Assembly (NCBI GenBank): GCA_022496185.1
Contig: WTXG01000062.1
Coordinates: forward strand, 62,001 to 126,000
DNA length: 64,000 bases
Reading direction: 5' to 3'
DNA from: Multifurca ochricompacta
Lineage: Eukaryota > Basidiomycota > Agaricomycetes > Russulales > Russulaceae
Each line of letters begins with the position of its first letter. Position 1 is the first letter of the stretch. Shown one piece after another: positions 22,998-35,361 of this stretch. The notes under the pieces are model-generated. The model saw only the letters and a list, made by a program, of their open reading frames with translations, was not told the DNA's origin and did not search any database. The position numbers and the translations under genes were made by a program.

Positions 22998-24436
22998 ACA
23001 AGGCGTAGCATGAAAGAGCTAGACATGTAAGGTAGAAGTTAGTTCTCGACACAGAGACTTTTGAGATCGTGCTTTCCTGCTAGTCGTTCTATTGAGTATT
23101 CAAATACATGTGCAGACAATGTAAGGTTTTTTTTTTAATCGGCTTTATTGGAACGTGCTTCAAGGTTTTTGCCTAAGTCGTGCGGCTACTAGTGCAACAG
23201 GTCCCTTAGTGGCTACTATAAGGTAACAGGGCGAAGCTCCAGAGAAAAGCCCAGAGGGAAAGAGAAGGGGGGAATTAAGATATTAGGTGTGCATGATCTG
23301 CAGCACCATAGAGGCCCTTCACCCAGGGGGGAGAAGGGAGAAAAATGGGGGGAATGGAATCAAACCTAAGCTGAGGCGTTTTCATACCCACAAGGATATG
23401 AGCCAAGGGTATTGGTGGGTATGGGTCTGGGCAGACAATTTCAAACCCATATCCACCTGGTGGGTTGGCAGGTACAGGTGCACTTTTTGGCCATCCTGGG
23501 CCATTGACAAGATCAGCTGGGCCTAAGTAAATACAAAGATAAAAACACCTGCAGCCCCAAGAGGACAAGATGTAGTCCGAAGTATGCTACAGGGCGTCTT
23601 TAAATATGTTCTAGTGCTATCCTACAAAATACCAAAGCAGACGGATCAAGAAGGGTGCGATGTAAAATGAAGTTGTTATCGGTGATCCACTTTTTTGAGT
23701 ATCCTGACATCTGTGATCATTTCATTTCCGCTGGTCTGGCACTATGCTATAATCTAATTATTAAATTATTTTATTTTACTGAAACAAGTGGACCAGCATT
23801 TGGCCTGACCTCCTTCCTATTATGAAAGGTCGACTTCAGGTGGGTTTCCATCATGCTGGGCTGGTTAGCTGAAATGTGCAGAAATGCACATCCAGGGACC
23901 AGGATAGTTGCACTTGTATGAAATAATAATGGAAATAAAGAATGTATTTACTCTTCTGACTTGACAATGTGGCGATAATCTTGTGTGCAGGTGCAATCTT
24001 GACACTTATCCCCTCGGGCCGGGTTGCTTATCTACGCGCATGAGTAACATGTACGCCTGCCAATCACTAGTCCCTAGTGCAGCTTTATGCAGCAAAGGCA
24101 ATGTAGATAGATACTCGCGGACATTGTATCAGCAGATAGAGAAACATACAGTTGTAAGGATAGTCTAGAAGTAGATGATTATAAGTCATGTACTGCAAGG
24201 ATAGTTATCATCACATGCCCGATTATGGATGCATATCATAGTATCTGTGACCTCATCACTGTATCTTTCCAAAACTTCAAATCACTCATTAGCATTCACG
24301 CATTGATACCCGATAGAACAACCACCATCTATACTGTAATTTAGTCCCGCCCTCCTTCCCTTCTTCGGCTCAGCTACGAGTAGTCTTCCGATAAAGGCAC
24401 AACATCAACACCATCAAGTCAATAAACCACATCCCT
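22998..24436. other. 1.4-kb intergenic region, no gene seen
   Basis: Mostly AT-rich with no credible coding sequence. A small perfect inverted repeat ATGTGCA-gaaa-TGCACAT lies at 23874-23891. Poly-T lies at about 23,130-23,138. The segment 23,270-23,560 is GC-richer and could be old repeat debris, but I could not find terminal repeats or a target-site duplication. Confidence 0.4.
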
Positions 24437-26635
24437 ATGACCCTCTCGTCGAATTCCCGCCAAAACCGCAAATCCATGCTTCCTACGCCCCGCCTATCGT
24501 CTCGTCTTAGCTCAAGGCGCGCCGCATCAGGCGAAACTTTCAGGGGTGCACGGAGTGTCCCATCCCCATTACTGGTGACACCTGCTTCATTCAACAAAGG
24601 CTCCGCCATGCATTCCCGTGCCCCGTACCTCGCTGCCGCCATGAGTCGCCGTCTCCAGTTGCCAGAGCTTGGATCGCGGCGTGCAGGTTCGCCATCGAGG
24701 ATACCCTTACCTTCGCTGGCAGGAGGTCAGGTTTCGTATCCAACCACCCTAGAGCACAGCGTGGCGTCGGCATCTCCTATAGGCATACCGCTGGAGGAAA
24801 GAAAAGCGGGGCACATTATCCTACTCCACCCGCGTCTGTGGAGGCCAAGCACGAGCGAGCGTACAAGGGCCAGGACCGTGATGCAAGTAGCACCCCTGTT
24901 CAACAGCAGCAGAGCAATAATGCGCGCGTTCCGGCGCCACCACCACCAATACCAACGCAACATGTGTATAGGCGTCCGGCGTCGACGACTTTGACTATTA
25001 CTCCTGCTTTGTCTCAGATTGAGAATAGCTCTCTTGGGAGCAGTGCCCCGCATGCGCTCGCAATGAAGAAATCGGCGTTGACGAGTAGCGTCAGCGGGAA
25101 GGAGAACCGCCGGCCAAAATCACGCATGCGCGTACCCGTACTGTCACCCACACCTGCATCTACACCTGTAGCACCAATCGCGAGCGTTCCACCGCGTCCC
25201 TCTCAGCAGCTACTGACTCAAGTGTCGCGTGCCTCCTCTCGCGAGACTTTGCCACGCCCTTTGGTGGTCCGGAAACGGCTTCGGGACGCTTTCTCCCCAA
25301 ACTCTGACTCCTCGCGGGAGGGCTCCCAACCAAATCGCCTGTTACTGTCATCGTCCCAACGGGGATCAAAGCGCTCATGAGCGACCTCGATCGCTTTGCG
25401 AAGGAATGGACTGGCATGTTTGACGAGCTGTATGCTGACGCTGATGACGGTCGTGTCGAGGCAACCACGGATGCAGAGATGCCCATACATCCAGTCCCAG
25501 AGTCGGAGGTTGCAGGATTACATCCCACCTGGACACGAAAACAGACTGGCTATCAGGAAACTCGTGGGGCGGGCATTGGAAAAAATGAATCGCGGGAGCC
25601 TGACGAAAACAGAGCTGTCCTGTCAACAACTTCCGAATCAACTGTATCCGTCAACAGCTCTCAGGGATCGAGTTTGGTGAGTGGCGATGGAGAAACGGTC
25701 AACTTTGACGTAACGGCCGCGAGCCTGGTACGTTGGCAACATAGGGATAACACGATGCTCAAAGATGCCCCTGTGGAAACTAAGTCGGTAAGGGGGTCCA
25801 TCGATCTATTTTAGCATCTGTCAATGCTCTTCGTTCCAGAAAGCGGACATACCGGACATGGTCCCCGCATCACCACCCTCCTATCCACCCACAGACACTG
25901 CAAGTCGTCATTCACAGAAAGCTGGCTTTCGGAGTGCGCCTTCCCCAATTACTCCACAGATATCACGATATCCTCCTCTGCCCGAGGTGAACGATCCACG
26001 ATGTTTGTTGCTGATACCGATTAAATGACACAGCGCTTTAGATCAACCAATCACCAATCATCTCCGGTTCCCACCTAGTGGAGATGACCTCCACTGTGCT
26101 TTCAAATCGCAAGGATGGGTTCACCAAGCTACTTGAATCTCCTCCAACGCCTACCAACGGCACAGATGCAGCGCGACGCAACGTTGCCACCATGAAATTG
26201 CACCTTCCTACCACGGTCACGGGAACACTGCCGACTTTGTCTTCCTCGTCAGTCTCCACCACCGTTTCCCTTGGTTCCATGCCGATCCCACACACGTCAT
26301 CACCATTGGCGCATTTGCACCCACGGGCACACGATCCCGCTCCGCAGTATCTCATACACGTTGAAAGCGAGAGGGTACCAACACGCTCGTCCTCCATGCG
26401 AGGCCTGCGCGCTATCTTCAAACGTACGTCCGCGGGGCTAGCAGGGGGACAGCGCCAACGTGCCGAGTCGCTGAAGGAGCGCATCAGTGAACCAACAGTC
26501 TTGAGCCTTGGGAGTCTTAGCATAAGCAATTTCCGGGATGCTGGAGTTACCTGTGCTAGTGAAGTATCAGGAGCTTTGGACAGTATAGAGCCTAAGGGCG
26601 ACTTGATTAGGAAGACGACGGCCATCAAGGGTTGA
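24437..26635 (+). CDS. Ser/Pro-rich protein of unknown function
   Basis: Not recognised. The ATG at 24437 starts a basic Ser/Arg-rich exon (SRLSSRRAASGETFRG). It continues with VPAPPPPIPTQHVYRRPAST, a region with KENRRPKSRMRVP, a short helical, more conserved-looking patch IKALMSDLDRFAKEWTGMFDEL (read as two overlapping pieces across 25,350-25,440), and a final exon ending in RKTTAIKG. Low-complexity Ser/Thr/Pro composition predicts mostly disorder. Three frames are used; joining them at about 24,820, between 25,250 and 25,377, and at 25,800-26,070 needs introns I could not place with certainty. Probably one regulatory or cytoskeletal protein, but function is unknown and the model is provisional. 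Confidence 0.5.
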
Positions 26636-27605
26636 GCTCCGAGTACATTCTATTCCCAGTTAATGAGGCATATACACATCAGCACACTATATCATTACTT
26701 CAGTGATACTTCCTATTGTAGAAGTCCTGTAAATGGTATTGTACCACCTTGATACCATTTACTATACACAGGTGAGGCGAGGATCATTCTTCGGAACGAA
26801 GATGACGTGAGGTAAGCCCGTAACTGTGAATCGACCAGGGGGATATTATTATCAATGCTGAGTCTGACGAACAAGCCGCGGTTGTAGATGTACTTTCAAA
26901 GCTCGTCAATTAGTCCCGTAACAACGGGTACGGCGTCCCGAGAGGGAAGGTGGCCCTAAGTCAGCCAGAAGCATTCAAGTCCTGGGAATACGATAGACAA
27001 TCTCGGTGGGGACTCAGTAGATGTTTCTGCGACAAGGTGTAGTAGACAAGGGACACGAGTTCAAAGCCAGCTCTGGCCAAAGGAAGCAATCCGAGGAAAA
27101 CAGAATTGGTAAGTATGCAGTGAAACAAGTTCCAAGACGTTAAAGTATGCCTCAAGTCAGGAGAAAAGCACAGCAGATATATATTGTAACTGTAACCGAG
27201 CCTTAGACAGGGAGAGCAGGGTCGTCATCAAGTAAATTGAATGTTTCCACGAGGCCTAGGCAGAATCTACCGGGTGACGGAAAGACGTGGATGAGTCTTC
27301 AATGGGCATTTTCAGGTTATCACAGTTGAAGGCAGAGATAGATTGTGAGCCTTCCAGGGATCAAAAACTACATAAGAGTAAAAGGGTTACTTAACGGAGG
27401 ATCTGGGTTTACGGTTTCATGAAGTTGTGAGTTTTTTTGTCGCTGGTTAACTTCCACGTGACTTTGTACACGCTTTGTTCGGTTCGCTTCACCAACCCAC
27501 TGACAGATACGCACCTTTCACATCTTGGTCAGTCCTCGAGAAAAGAAAGGTTGCTAATTTTGACTTTAAAGAAGCTGACATTTGAATAGACTCATTTAGG
27601 CGTGA
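26636..27605. other. Intergenic spacer with hairpin and upstream region of COQ8
   Basis: No coding sequence seen. A perfect 11-bp inverted repeat, GTAAATGGTAT / ATACCATTTAC, at 26729-26762 lies about 95 bp after the previous stop and could fold in its 3' UTR. CACGTG (CCACGTGAC) at 27455-27460 is about 145 bp before the COQ8 ATG. Confidence 0.4.
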
Positions 27606-30052
27606 ATGCCGCCGGGGCCAGTATTCAACTGGTTGACTGTTGCGCATTCCGCGCTAGAAATTCTTGATCATGCACTAAAATACAGGGCGGCCCAAGTAAC
27701 GCGTGCGGGGGGCGTTTGCGCATCACAGAATCAGCAGCAACACACTCGCGATGCGTATGAGGAAAAAAAGGGAAAAACAGGCGTCGAGGAGTCAGTTACA
27801 CTAGCAAATGAACCTAACCCTCTCCACTAGCCTTCATCCAACCTAGCTCTCTTCGCCAGGCGAACGAGGCTTGGCTCAGGCAGCTAAAAGTAACACCAAC
27901 TCCATCAATCATACTCCCTGAGCCCGTGCAACTCCAACGCCAGGCGACACCTTGAGGCTATCTTCGGCAACCGGATTGACTTCATCAGAATTGGACATCG
28001 TATCTACCACAGTTTCGAAGAATGCCAACGCTTTATCACCTGCGGTAGATTCTCTCGCACTTGATGGTGATGAGAACGCACCTCAACACTACGCATCAAG
28101 TCCTGACCCTCCTTCACAAGATGTACCTATCACTGTTCCTCCTATGTTACGGTGAAATCTGAAATTCATATGCTTCAGGTATTCATCTCTCAGCCTGGGT
28201 CAGAAAAACACCTTCAGTCCTCCAAAGTACCGTCCTCTCGCATTGGTCGACTTTTTCATTATGGAGGTGCCCAATCACCTTATACGAGTGCAGTGTTCCA
28301 ATCTGATGCTCACCGTCCCAGGTCTCGCAGCATCTCTCGGCTATGGTGCGCTTATGAGTTCCTTCGCCGCTCAACGACGTCCAGCAACTCCTCCGAGTCA
28401 TCATCCTCGCTCATGATGACCGAAGCGAATTTAGCACGGATCGTGTCGAAGCTCACGCGGATGCGCGGCGCAGCGCTTAAAGTCGGACAGTTTCTTAGCA
28501 TCCAGGGTAAGTGCCCCGGGTTTTGCCTGGACCTCAATTGACCAGTGGCTCGTAGATACGCATGTTCTGCCAGCCGAACTAGACCGCATCTTTCGCCGCG
28601 TGCAGGACAGCGCCCATTACATGCCTAACTGGCAGATGGAGGTGTGTGCTACATTCGTTCTCTGTTAGTCGACCTGAGATAGACCCCTGATCTTATAGGG
28701 TGTGATGGCGTCCTCCCTGGGACCCTCGTGGCGTTTGTTTTTCACTGATTTCAATCCCATACCCTTCGCTGCAGCCTCGATTGGGCAAGTCCACCACGCC
28801 ACTCTCACTGGACAGGCTTCCCCGACGGGACGACCCGAGCGTGTTGCCGTGAAGATCCAATTCCCAAACATAGCTGAGAGCGTCGCGAGCGACCTGAGCT
28901 ACATCCGCATCCTGTTGACTGCTGGGCAATTGCTCCCGCGCGGGCTGTTCCTCGATAAGACCATCACTGTATTTTTCTTTCGTCGTCCCGTATGTACAGA
29001 GTAAGGGGGGCTGACAGCCAAGACAGGTCATGAAGGAGGAACTAGCAGACGAATGTGATTATGCGCGAGAGGCAGCCTCTATGCGCTCCTTCGGGAGCAG
29101 AGAAAGGCTCGGTGGCGATCCACGGTTCAAGGTCCCTTGGGTATGGGAAGGAAGCACCGATCGGGTGCTGGTCATGGAACACGTAAATGGCACTAGCGTT
29201 GGTGGAGACATCGTGCATCGCCTTCCTCAAGCGGACCGCAATGAGGTACGCTTCATCCCCGATGTCCTCCCCAGCGGTCCTAATTCATGATGCATGGCAT
29301 GGCCTTGATACATGAAGATGCGGCTCGCGTTATCGAGCTTTGCCTCCACGAACTCTTCGTATTCCGTGAGATGCAGACGGATCCCAACTGGTCTAACTTT
29401 CTTTGGAACGCGAAAACGCGACAGGTAGGGAGAGTCCTCCACTTTTTTTTTTCCTATTCGAACAACACTCATACACCCCTGAACAGATCGAATTGGTCGA
29501 CTTTGGGGCGACACGGAGCTACAGTGCTGCATTTATAGACAACTGGCTGAGACTGCTCCTCTCTGCAGCTGAGCAAGACCGCGAGGGTTGTCTGCGCTGG
29601 AGTTTGAAGCTCGGCTATCTCACAGGCGAGGAGAACGACGTGAGCCTAACTTAAGTCTTTCTTTCCGTCTAGCGTATCTAACTAGGCCGTAGATCATGAA
29701 TAATGCTCATGCCGAGTCTTTACAACTGCTCGCTACGCCATTCCGCCAAAACACGCCGCAGCCATTCGCATTTGGGCCTGGCTCGACGTGGGCTGGTATT
29801 ACAGCTGATATCGGGCACGCATCCCAATAATACTGCATCATCGTCTCACGCCACCACCGCGGGAGACTTACTCTCTCAACAGGTACGCATGTTAGGCATG
29901 TTACCTTAATTTAGCGTTGACCTAGTGAAATGGACGACAGGAAGCTGAGTGGCGCGTTCTTGCTCGCGTCGAGATTGCGGGCTAGCGTAGACAGCAGGAA
30001 ACTGTGGGATAGAGTCGTTGGCACCTACAAGTTCTCTACTAATCCATCGTGA
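27606..30052 (+). CDS. COQ8: Mitochondrial ABC1/COQ8 (ADCK/UbiB) atypical kinase-like protein
   Basis: ATPase/kinase-like protein needed for ubiquinone synthesis, on the matrix side of the inner mitochondrial membrane. Seen: N-terminal exon [20 protein letters not shown]; Ser-rich linker; the family signature KxGQ in [14 protein letters not shown]; the alanine-rich loop [16 protein letters not shown]; nucleotide-lobe lysine in [25 protein letters not shown]; catalytic-loop [13 protein letters not shown]; and the DFG equivalent [12 protein letters not shown]. The C-terminal exon ends [10 protein letters not shown]. Intron boundaries fit at most junctions (for example 29,425-29,486). ATG 27606 (MPPGPVFNW) is the first in the exon. 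The gene meets OPI3 tail-to-tail with 128 bp between stops. No lesions seen. Confidence 0.92.
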
Positions 30053-30180
30053 AAAAAAAACGTAGAGTGACCCAGAGTAAAGAACGATGTGGCTACAGCA
30101 CGTTCTATTGTTGTATATATAGATGGGGGTATGAGGGGGGACCGTGCGGAGGTGAGAATCAAACGGAAAACCTGGGAGTT

Positions 30181-31059
30181 TCAAAGCTTCTTTTTGGATA
30201 CGTTTTTTGCGGAGGCGGTGGCCCTCATGGAATAGATCATGTCGGTGAATGGCCTTAATGGGATGAGTCAATCGTGGCCAAGTAGGACGTGAGAGACCCG
30301 CGTACCCCTCGAATCTCAGAGCAATGTTATACACAATGTACACATACAGTGTGATTAACAAGCCAGCTGGGCGTTCGTACCTGTCGAAAAAAGTTAGCCT
30401 CGTGCCATGCCTAATCACTCCACAAAATTGTACAGCACGATACGCACCACAATGCCGTCGCGGCGAAGCAAATCGTGCTGCCAACATACATGGGGTCGCG
30501 TAGCACATTAAACGGGAAGCCCTCGACACGGTGATCCATGAGAATGCCGAAATAGTCGCCGAGGAATGTGCCCGTGATACCTAACGCCCAGGTTGAGTCA
30601 CAACGAAGGTCTGGCCCAGGAGGAAGAGAGCCGCGGGAACGAGCGTGTCTAGAGGTGCAGGGAGGAGGGCAGAGCGTGGTTGCTCCAACAACGCGCCAAG
30701 GTACCTGCGAGGTTTAGAGGATTTTACTGAGTAGTAAAGGGGATTGAAGCACGTACAGATGGTCGCGGAATACCCCGCGCTGAAAATGCACACGGCAAGG
30801 AAGTAACAACCTAGATAGGCGTTGCCACCTAAGAGGCGGGTTATCGTCTTGTTGTGGTATTCTTATCGCACATCGTCAGTTGGCAAGCTAGGCAGACAAC
30901 CGGGGCACAGGTGGAGATGGGAGGAAAAAGTAGGGCTATGGAGTTGTGGGGCTTACCATTCCTTGCGACGATGTTCCAGGCTGTGGGATTGAAGGCTATC
31001 GATGCTATCGAAATGTAGAGAGACACTTTGGAGGCGTCAATGAGGGTACTGAGGGACAT
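30181..31059 (-). CDS. OPI3: Phospholipid N-methyltransferase (OPI3/PEMT type)
   Basis: Methylates phosphatidylethanolamine derivatives to phosphatidylcholine with AdoMet in the ER membrane. Seen on the minus strand: [17 protein letters not shown] start; [26 protein letters not shown]; a [14 protein letters not shown] loop; the family core [17 protein letters not shown], then [20 protein letters not shown], then [25 protein letters not shown]; and, after a last intron, [14 protein letters not shown] ending in a lysine-rich KKKL tail, a possible ER-retention signal. Four hydrophobic segments fit the expected topology. ATG 31059 gives the family's usual N-terminus; an in-frame ATG at 31155 adds residues unlike the family. 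Introns carry the remaining length. Confidence 0.9.
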
Positions 31060-32303
31060 GATCAATAAAACGACAAGCTCACGTCGTGGTTGAGAACAAA
31101 CCAGAAAGACGTGGCAGAAACGTAACTTAGAGTGCCCCAATAGTGCAAGTGCCATGCTTCATGTCACCACATGGCTTTATGGTATAGTTTCTGGATTGCC
31201 GACGTTTAGCTTTCGCTATTCATTCTACCTGTCTAAAATCACAGCCCTCCCGGCTTTCCTGGGTGTTCCTGTTATCGATAACTGGAAATGCCACAGTTGC
31301 CTCATGGTTTTTGCAATGTTGTAGGGTCACAGTGCTTGCTGTATACAGTTGAGGGCTATATCATCATCATCATCTATTCCTGATGTTTGCACCATTTCTA
31401 GTATTCAATATGGATATGGATATGGATATGGATAACATGTGGCATGTCTGAAAGCCCTGCTTCCTGGCTATCATGTGATATTTGGATCAAATCAAAGACA
31501 TTGGCCATTATATAAGCACATGAATCATTGGGACAGTTTTTTGACCCACAGATTGACTTGACCCTTGGGCTGTGCACTGTACCCATACCTCACACTATGG
31601 ACAGGTCCATAGTATAGTTGCTGTACCCATGCTGTACCAGCTCAAGTCAATCATCAAGACAGATGGTGGATGGGTATGGAAAACCCTGTCCAAACCTGTC
31701 AAAAAAATGGCTGTCAACAGCATGATGGCATTGGATGTACCAGATATTTAACCTGTTGCATTATACATCCTAATCATAGCTGCAAAGCTTGCATTATTAG
31801 ATCCTCCTTCTTAATTAATTGATTGTCTGTGCTCATATCTGTTCACCTTGTCTTATAGACTTTTGTCTAGATAGTCCTCCTGCCCCCTGCATTCGTTTTT
31901 GTGCTTGGGGCTAACTTGCCGCTAACCTCAACTGCCACCCTGTTTTTTTTTTGCTACATGCAGGTAACAATCAATTTTTGGCACATGGGACGGAGATATG
32001 GTGCGTATTTCGGGACACTCGTTCAGACTATGTCACAATATATATATGCTCATGCGGACGCAGCTAGAGAAATGGAAGCCAAACCAAGATAAAGGTTAGG
32101 ACAAATACCCCAAAAACCAGACCAAAGGCAAAAGAGGCGACTGCCCATAGCATTGCACCGCAAACACATTAAAGCCGGCGAATGTAAAGAGGGGAGAAAG
32201 ACTAGAAAAGAAAGAAGAAGAAAAGGTAGAAGTGTATGAGCACCAACGCCTAGTCGTTATATTGCGATTTCAGCCAGGGCCCTTCGTCGTGACGTGACAT
32301 GCC
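31060..32303. other. Intergenic region with possible repeat debris
   Basis: No gene supported. Contains the hexamer array at 31409-31435, a 20-bp palindrome at 31594-31613 and several short restatements of GTACCCAT/GTACCA-type words at 31,580-31,740, which look like decayed repeat sequence. No element ends could be defined. Confidence 0.4.
31409..31435 (+). repeat. (ATATGG)n microsatellite
   Basis: Four perfect ATATGG units in tandem. Confidence 0.85.
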
Positions 32304-34194
32304 TCAGCCTCGTTTCTCCCTGCACCCCTTCTTCGATGACTCTGGAAACAACTCCCTGATCATCATAACGAATTGTTTCCCTATCTCTTCCCCAGTCCTT
32401 AGGTATTGCTCTAGCCGGCCCTTGAACTCCTCGTGGAGCCATCGGGTCTCTTTGTGCTTGACCTCAGCCATGTCAGGCACCATTTTGATACATCTGACCA
32501 GCATGCTCTTCTTGTGCCGCTTGAGTGAGTCAGTCCGCGCAAGGAAATCTCCACAGCGGTCGCTGAAATGGATCTGCAAGGGATGGGCCTCCATGGTGTC
32601 GCAATGCTGCTTTAAATCCTCCCAAGTCCCAAACCCAGCGCGTGGGCATAGACGACACTTGGGTTCTCTGATAGTTTGGCTGTCCCAGCCTGCTTTCGTG
32701 GCCAAAAGCAGTGCCCTGTATCTGTCCTTCAACCGTCTGGGATCAAGAAGTGCTCACCCATCATCTGCTCCTCATTGCCGTCCTCTGCTCCGTAGACCAC
32801 CTCCGCCTGCTCCTTCATTGTCTCACCCATGTGGTGCTGCATCCCCTCTCCCTGCACTCCCTCCTCGATCCAAAACAGCTCCCCCCACATAGTAGTCCCC
32901 GCCGACTCCTGTTGGACACTTGGCCCGGCAGGAATGGATGGTAAACTCCCTGCGTGTTCGTGCCTGTGAGCCTCTCCGCTCCGCGTCACACCGCGTTGGA
33001 TTTATGATTTGATTTTGTCGGGGTCCTGGTTGCAGGTTTGTGATGAATCCTGCTTGTGAACTTCCAAGACCCCAAGGGAAGTCGCCCTGCCTTTACCCCT
33101 TTCCTGTGGCGTGATTCATAGCAGTCGGCCTCTGGACAACTGTCGTCATTGGGGTCCCCTGGTTCCTGTGGGCGAGGGTTGTACCCGGTAACCTCTTCTT
33201 GTCAACCGGGGATGGCATCACAACTGGCGCGCTGGGACTTGGAGCGCCGAGCTCGACATAACCCCCTGCAGCCGGATACCTGCATGCTAGTTGGCAGAAA
33301 AGGCGAACGCATGGTTCCGGTAAGTGGAAAGGCAGAGGAGAGGGCACTTACGACTCAGTTTCCAATATGCCCACAGCATCGAGCGAAGCCGCACCACGAA
33401 CTGGTGCAACTGGCTCCAAAATGTTCCCATCCCCGGAAAAGTAGGACGGCGCCATGCTGGAGAATTGACCTGGCTCAAACAGCCAGGCTGGTTCACCCTG
33501 AGATGGGTTCAGTATGGAAGAGAAGCCTGACGCCGGAACCTGCAAGGTGCCAAGGTGAACTGGATGTCTTTGAATCTGTGCCATTCGACACTCACATCAT
33601 AGGTCGTAGTACCCGTTCCCGCGACGTTGTCAGGGAAGGGGATAACCCCCGCCCATGGCAGATCTCCCTGCAGCGATGCGACCAAACTCGTGTCCTAAGA
33701 GCTGTTGGTCCCGGATGAATGCTGATGATATCTCGGGCGAAGATGAAAGCTGAAACATATGGTGTGCTAGCGTGAGCCAAGAAGCCAAGTCCTATGTGGT
33801 GCAAGAAAAGAAAGTGATTAGATATTCGCGACAACTGAATAGTCATGTACTCACTGGATGCAGGTGGTCTAACTCGTGGGCGAGTAGGTTGTTGTCGCCG
33901 CCGTGCACAACGGGGGCTGGTGTGACCTCAGGGTGGACGTTGAAGGCCACACCGTCGTTGGGGCCCATTTGTGGTCATCGGATCCCAAACAATGCTCTGT
34001 GATGCCGAAACATGAATGACCTCTCACAGCCGGGAAGAAAAAATTGCGCTTACCGGACCCTCGAAAATCGCATTGAGGGTGAGTTCCTCAAGTTGGGACC
34101 AGTTGGTGAACTGGTGGACCTCTCTTTGCTCAAGCGAAAGGCCTGACCACCCCGAGGAGGTCAGAAAGGCATCAATAGTGTGGAAGTAATTCAT
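32304..34194 (-). CDS. C2H2-like zinc-finger protein of a basidiomycete-type family
   Basis: Function unknown. Reading from 34194: MNYFHTIDAFLTSSGWSG, then exons giving NDGVAFNVHPEVTPAPVVHG and NNLLAHELDHLHP, then LGHEFGRIAAGRSAMGGGYP, then SSILNPSQGEPAWLFEPGQF. The last exon carries paired Cys/His residues: CRLCPRAGFGTWEDLKQHCD, then EAHPLQIHFSDRCGDFLART, then DSLKRHKK. It ends with a basic KKGCREKRG tail. Cys-x2-Cys plus His pairs fit two degenerate C2H2-type fingers. Exon joins between 32,730 and 33,900 are inferred from frame and are the weak part. It could be two genes, with the finger exon belonging to a shorter gene starting near 32,990. The pattern resembles an expanded agaricomycete family of putative transcription factors, recalled rather than checked. 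Confidence 0.5.
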
Positions 34195-35361
34195 GGGTAA
34201 TAACGATGTGGAAGGAGAGGGCGTTCTGGAAAGACTGTGTGGTACGCAAGTGCAGGGGGTTGGTTGGAATTTGTGTGGTGAAGAGAAATGTGGAGGGAGC
34301 ACCGTCTTTTTATGGCGGACCTGGCGCTTGCAAAAAGTAAGGCGGGCTTGCTTGTGAGTTAAGTTGTGTCTGTTCACAGAAGGGCTGAGATACGACCTCA
34401 CACGACTTTCAGGCCCTTCCCCCGGGGGTACATGTCAAGATAATCATGGCTGTGCCTAGTTCTTTGTAAGAAGAAAGAAGTTGCTTTGATCTGCTCGCTT
34501 TGGCTAGATGATGATAGTCTCGTGTCCTTCATGAGTGCATCATGCAGCAGTGAGACAAAGAGACAAGGACTACAGAAAAAACCGATCACATTTTGAATCG
34601 AAAAATCGCCACAGGGGTTCAGCTGTATAAGGAGCAGAGAAGCATGCAAATGTGCCTATCACTTTTTTCCCTTCATTGTTCGGTATCCAAATGCACATTA
34701 AGAGATTTCTAGGTCTAGGCCTTCCACGACAGAGGTGAAGAAAATTAGTGGAGGGTGATCTCCTCCCAGCATGTGAATGAAAATCAAATAAAATAAAAAA
34801 TCGAGTACTATAGAGGGTAAAGAACCTGATACGCGTGGCTTAAGGGGGGCCATTTTCTCTAACAATACAAATAAAAAAAGATCTCAATAAACAAATAATC
34901 AATCCACCTTGTTTCTGCCAATGAAGCGGAGGCACAGGCGCATGAACTAAATCCCCTCAGAGTTCGTTCATTTACCCTGGAACCCGGCTGTCCGGTCTCC
35001 ATCAACCCAGTTGCTACTCGCTCCCATCTTTTTCAGACATTCATTTCGTTTTTATGTGATCATTTCTGCGAGACACCTCTACAAAATACTAACGATCCTA
35101 AGACCCTAAGCTCACATTACTTTCAAATAAAGTCAAGCAAACTGCGGATCAACTGTTTTTTGGTACCGGGTTGACGGGCCGGGAACACAAACTCAATGAG
35201 TCGCCCACCGCCGCTCTAAAAAAACATATTATAGGCATGGCCTTTGCCGTTTCCAGTACACGCAACCATATTCTCATAAGTGCACAACTTAATCACGTCT
35301 TTCCCGACCATATGCCCTTCTATCATCAGTAATTTATTTTTTCTTATTCACAGCCTCCATT
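34195..35361. other. Intergenic, AT-rich, no gene seen
   Basis: Upstream regions of two divergent genes. The first 200 bp upstream of 34194 are pyrimidine-rich on the minus strand, consistent with a 5' leader. From 34,650 to 35,300 the DNA is AT-rich with short homopolymers and no credible coding exon. Confidence 0.4.

Noticed and set aside
23270..24200. Possible solo LTR or retroelement debris downstream of the NLR
   Set aside because: No TG..CA ends with matching target duplication and no polymerase or integrase motifs could be found by eye.
33149..33718. 190-residue plus-strand open frame
   Set aside because: It lies opposite the minus-strand C2H2-like gene, and its composition (many Arg, Pro, His, Cys) is typical of a shadow frame.
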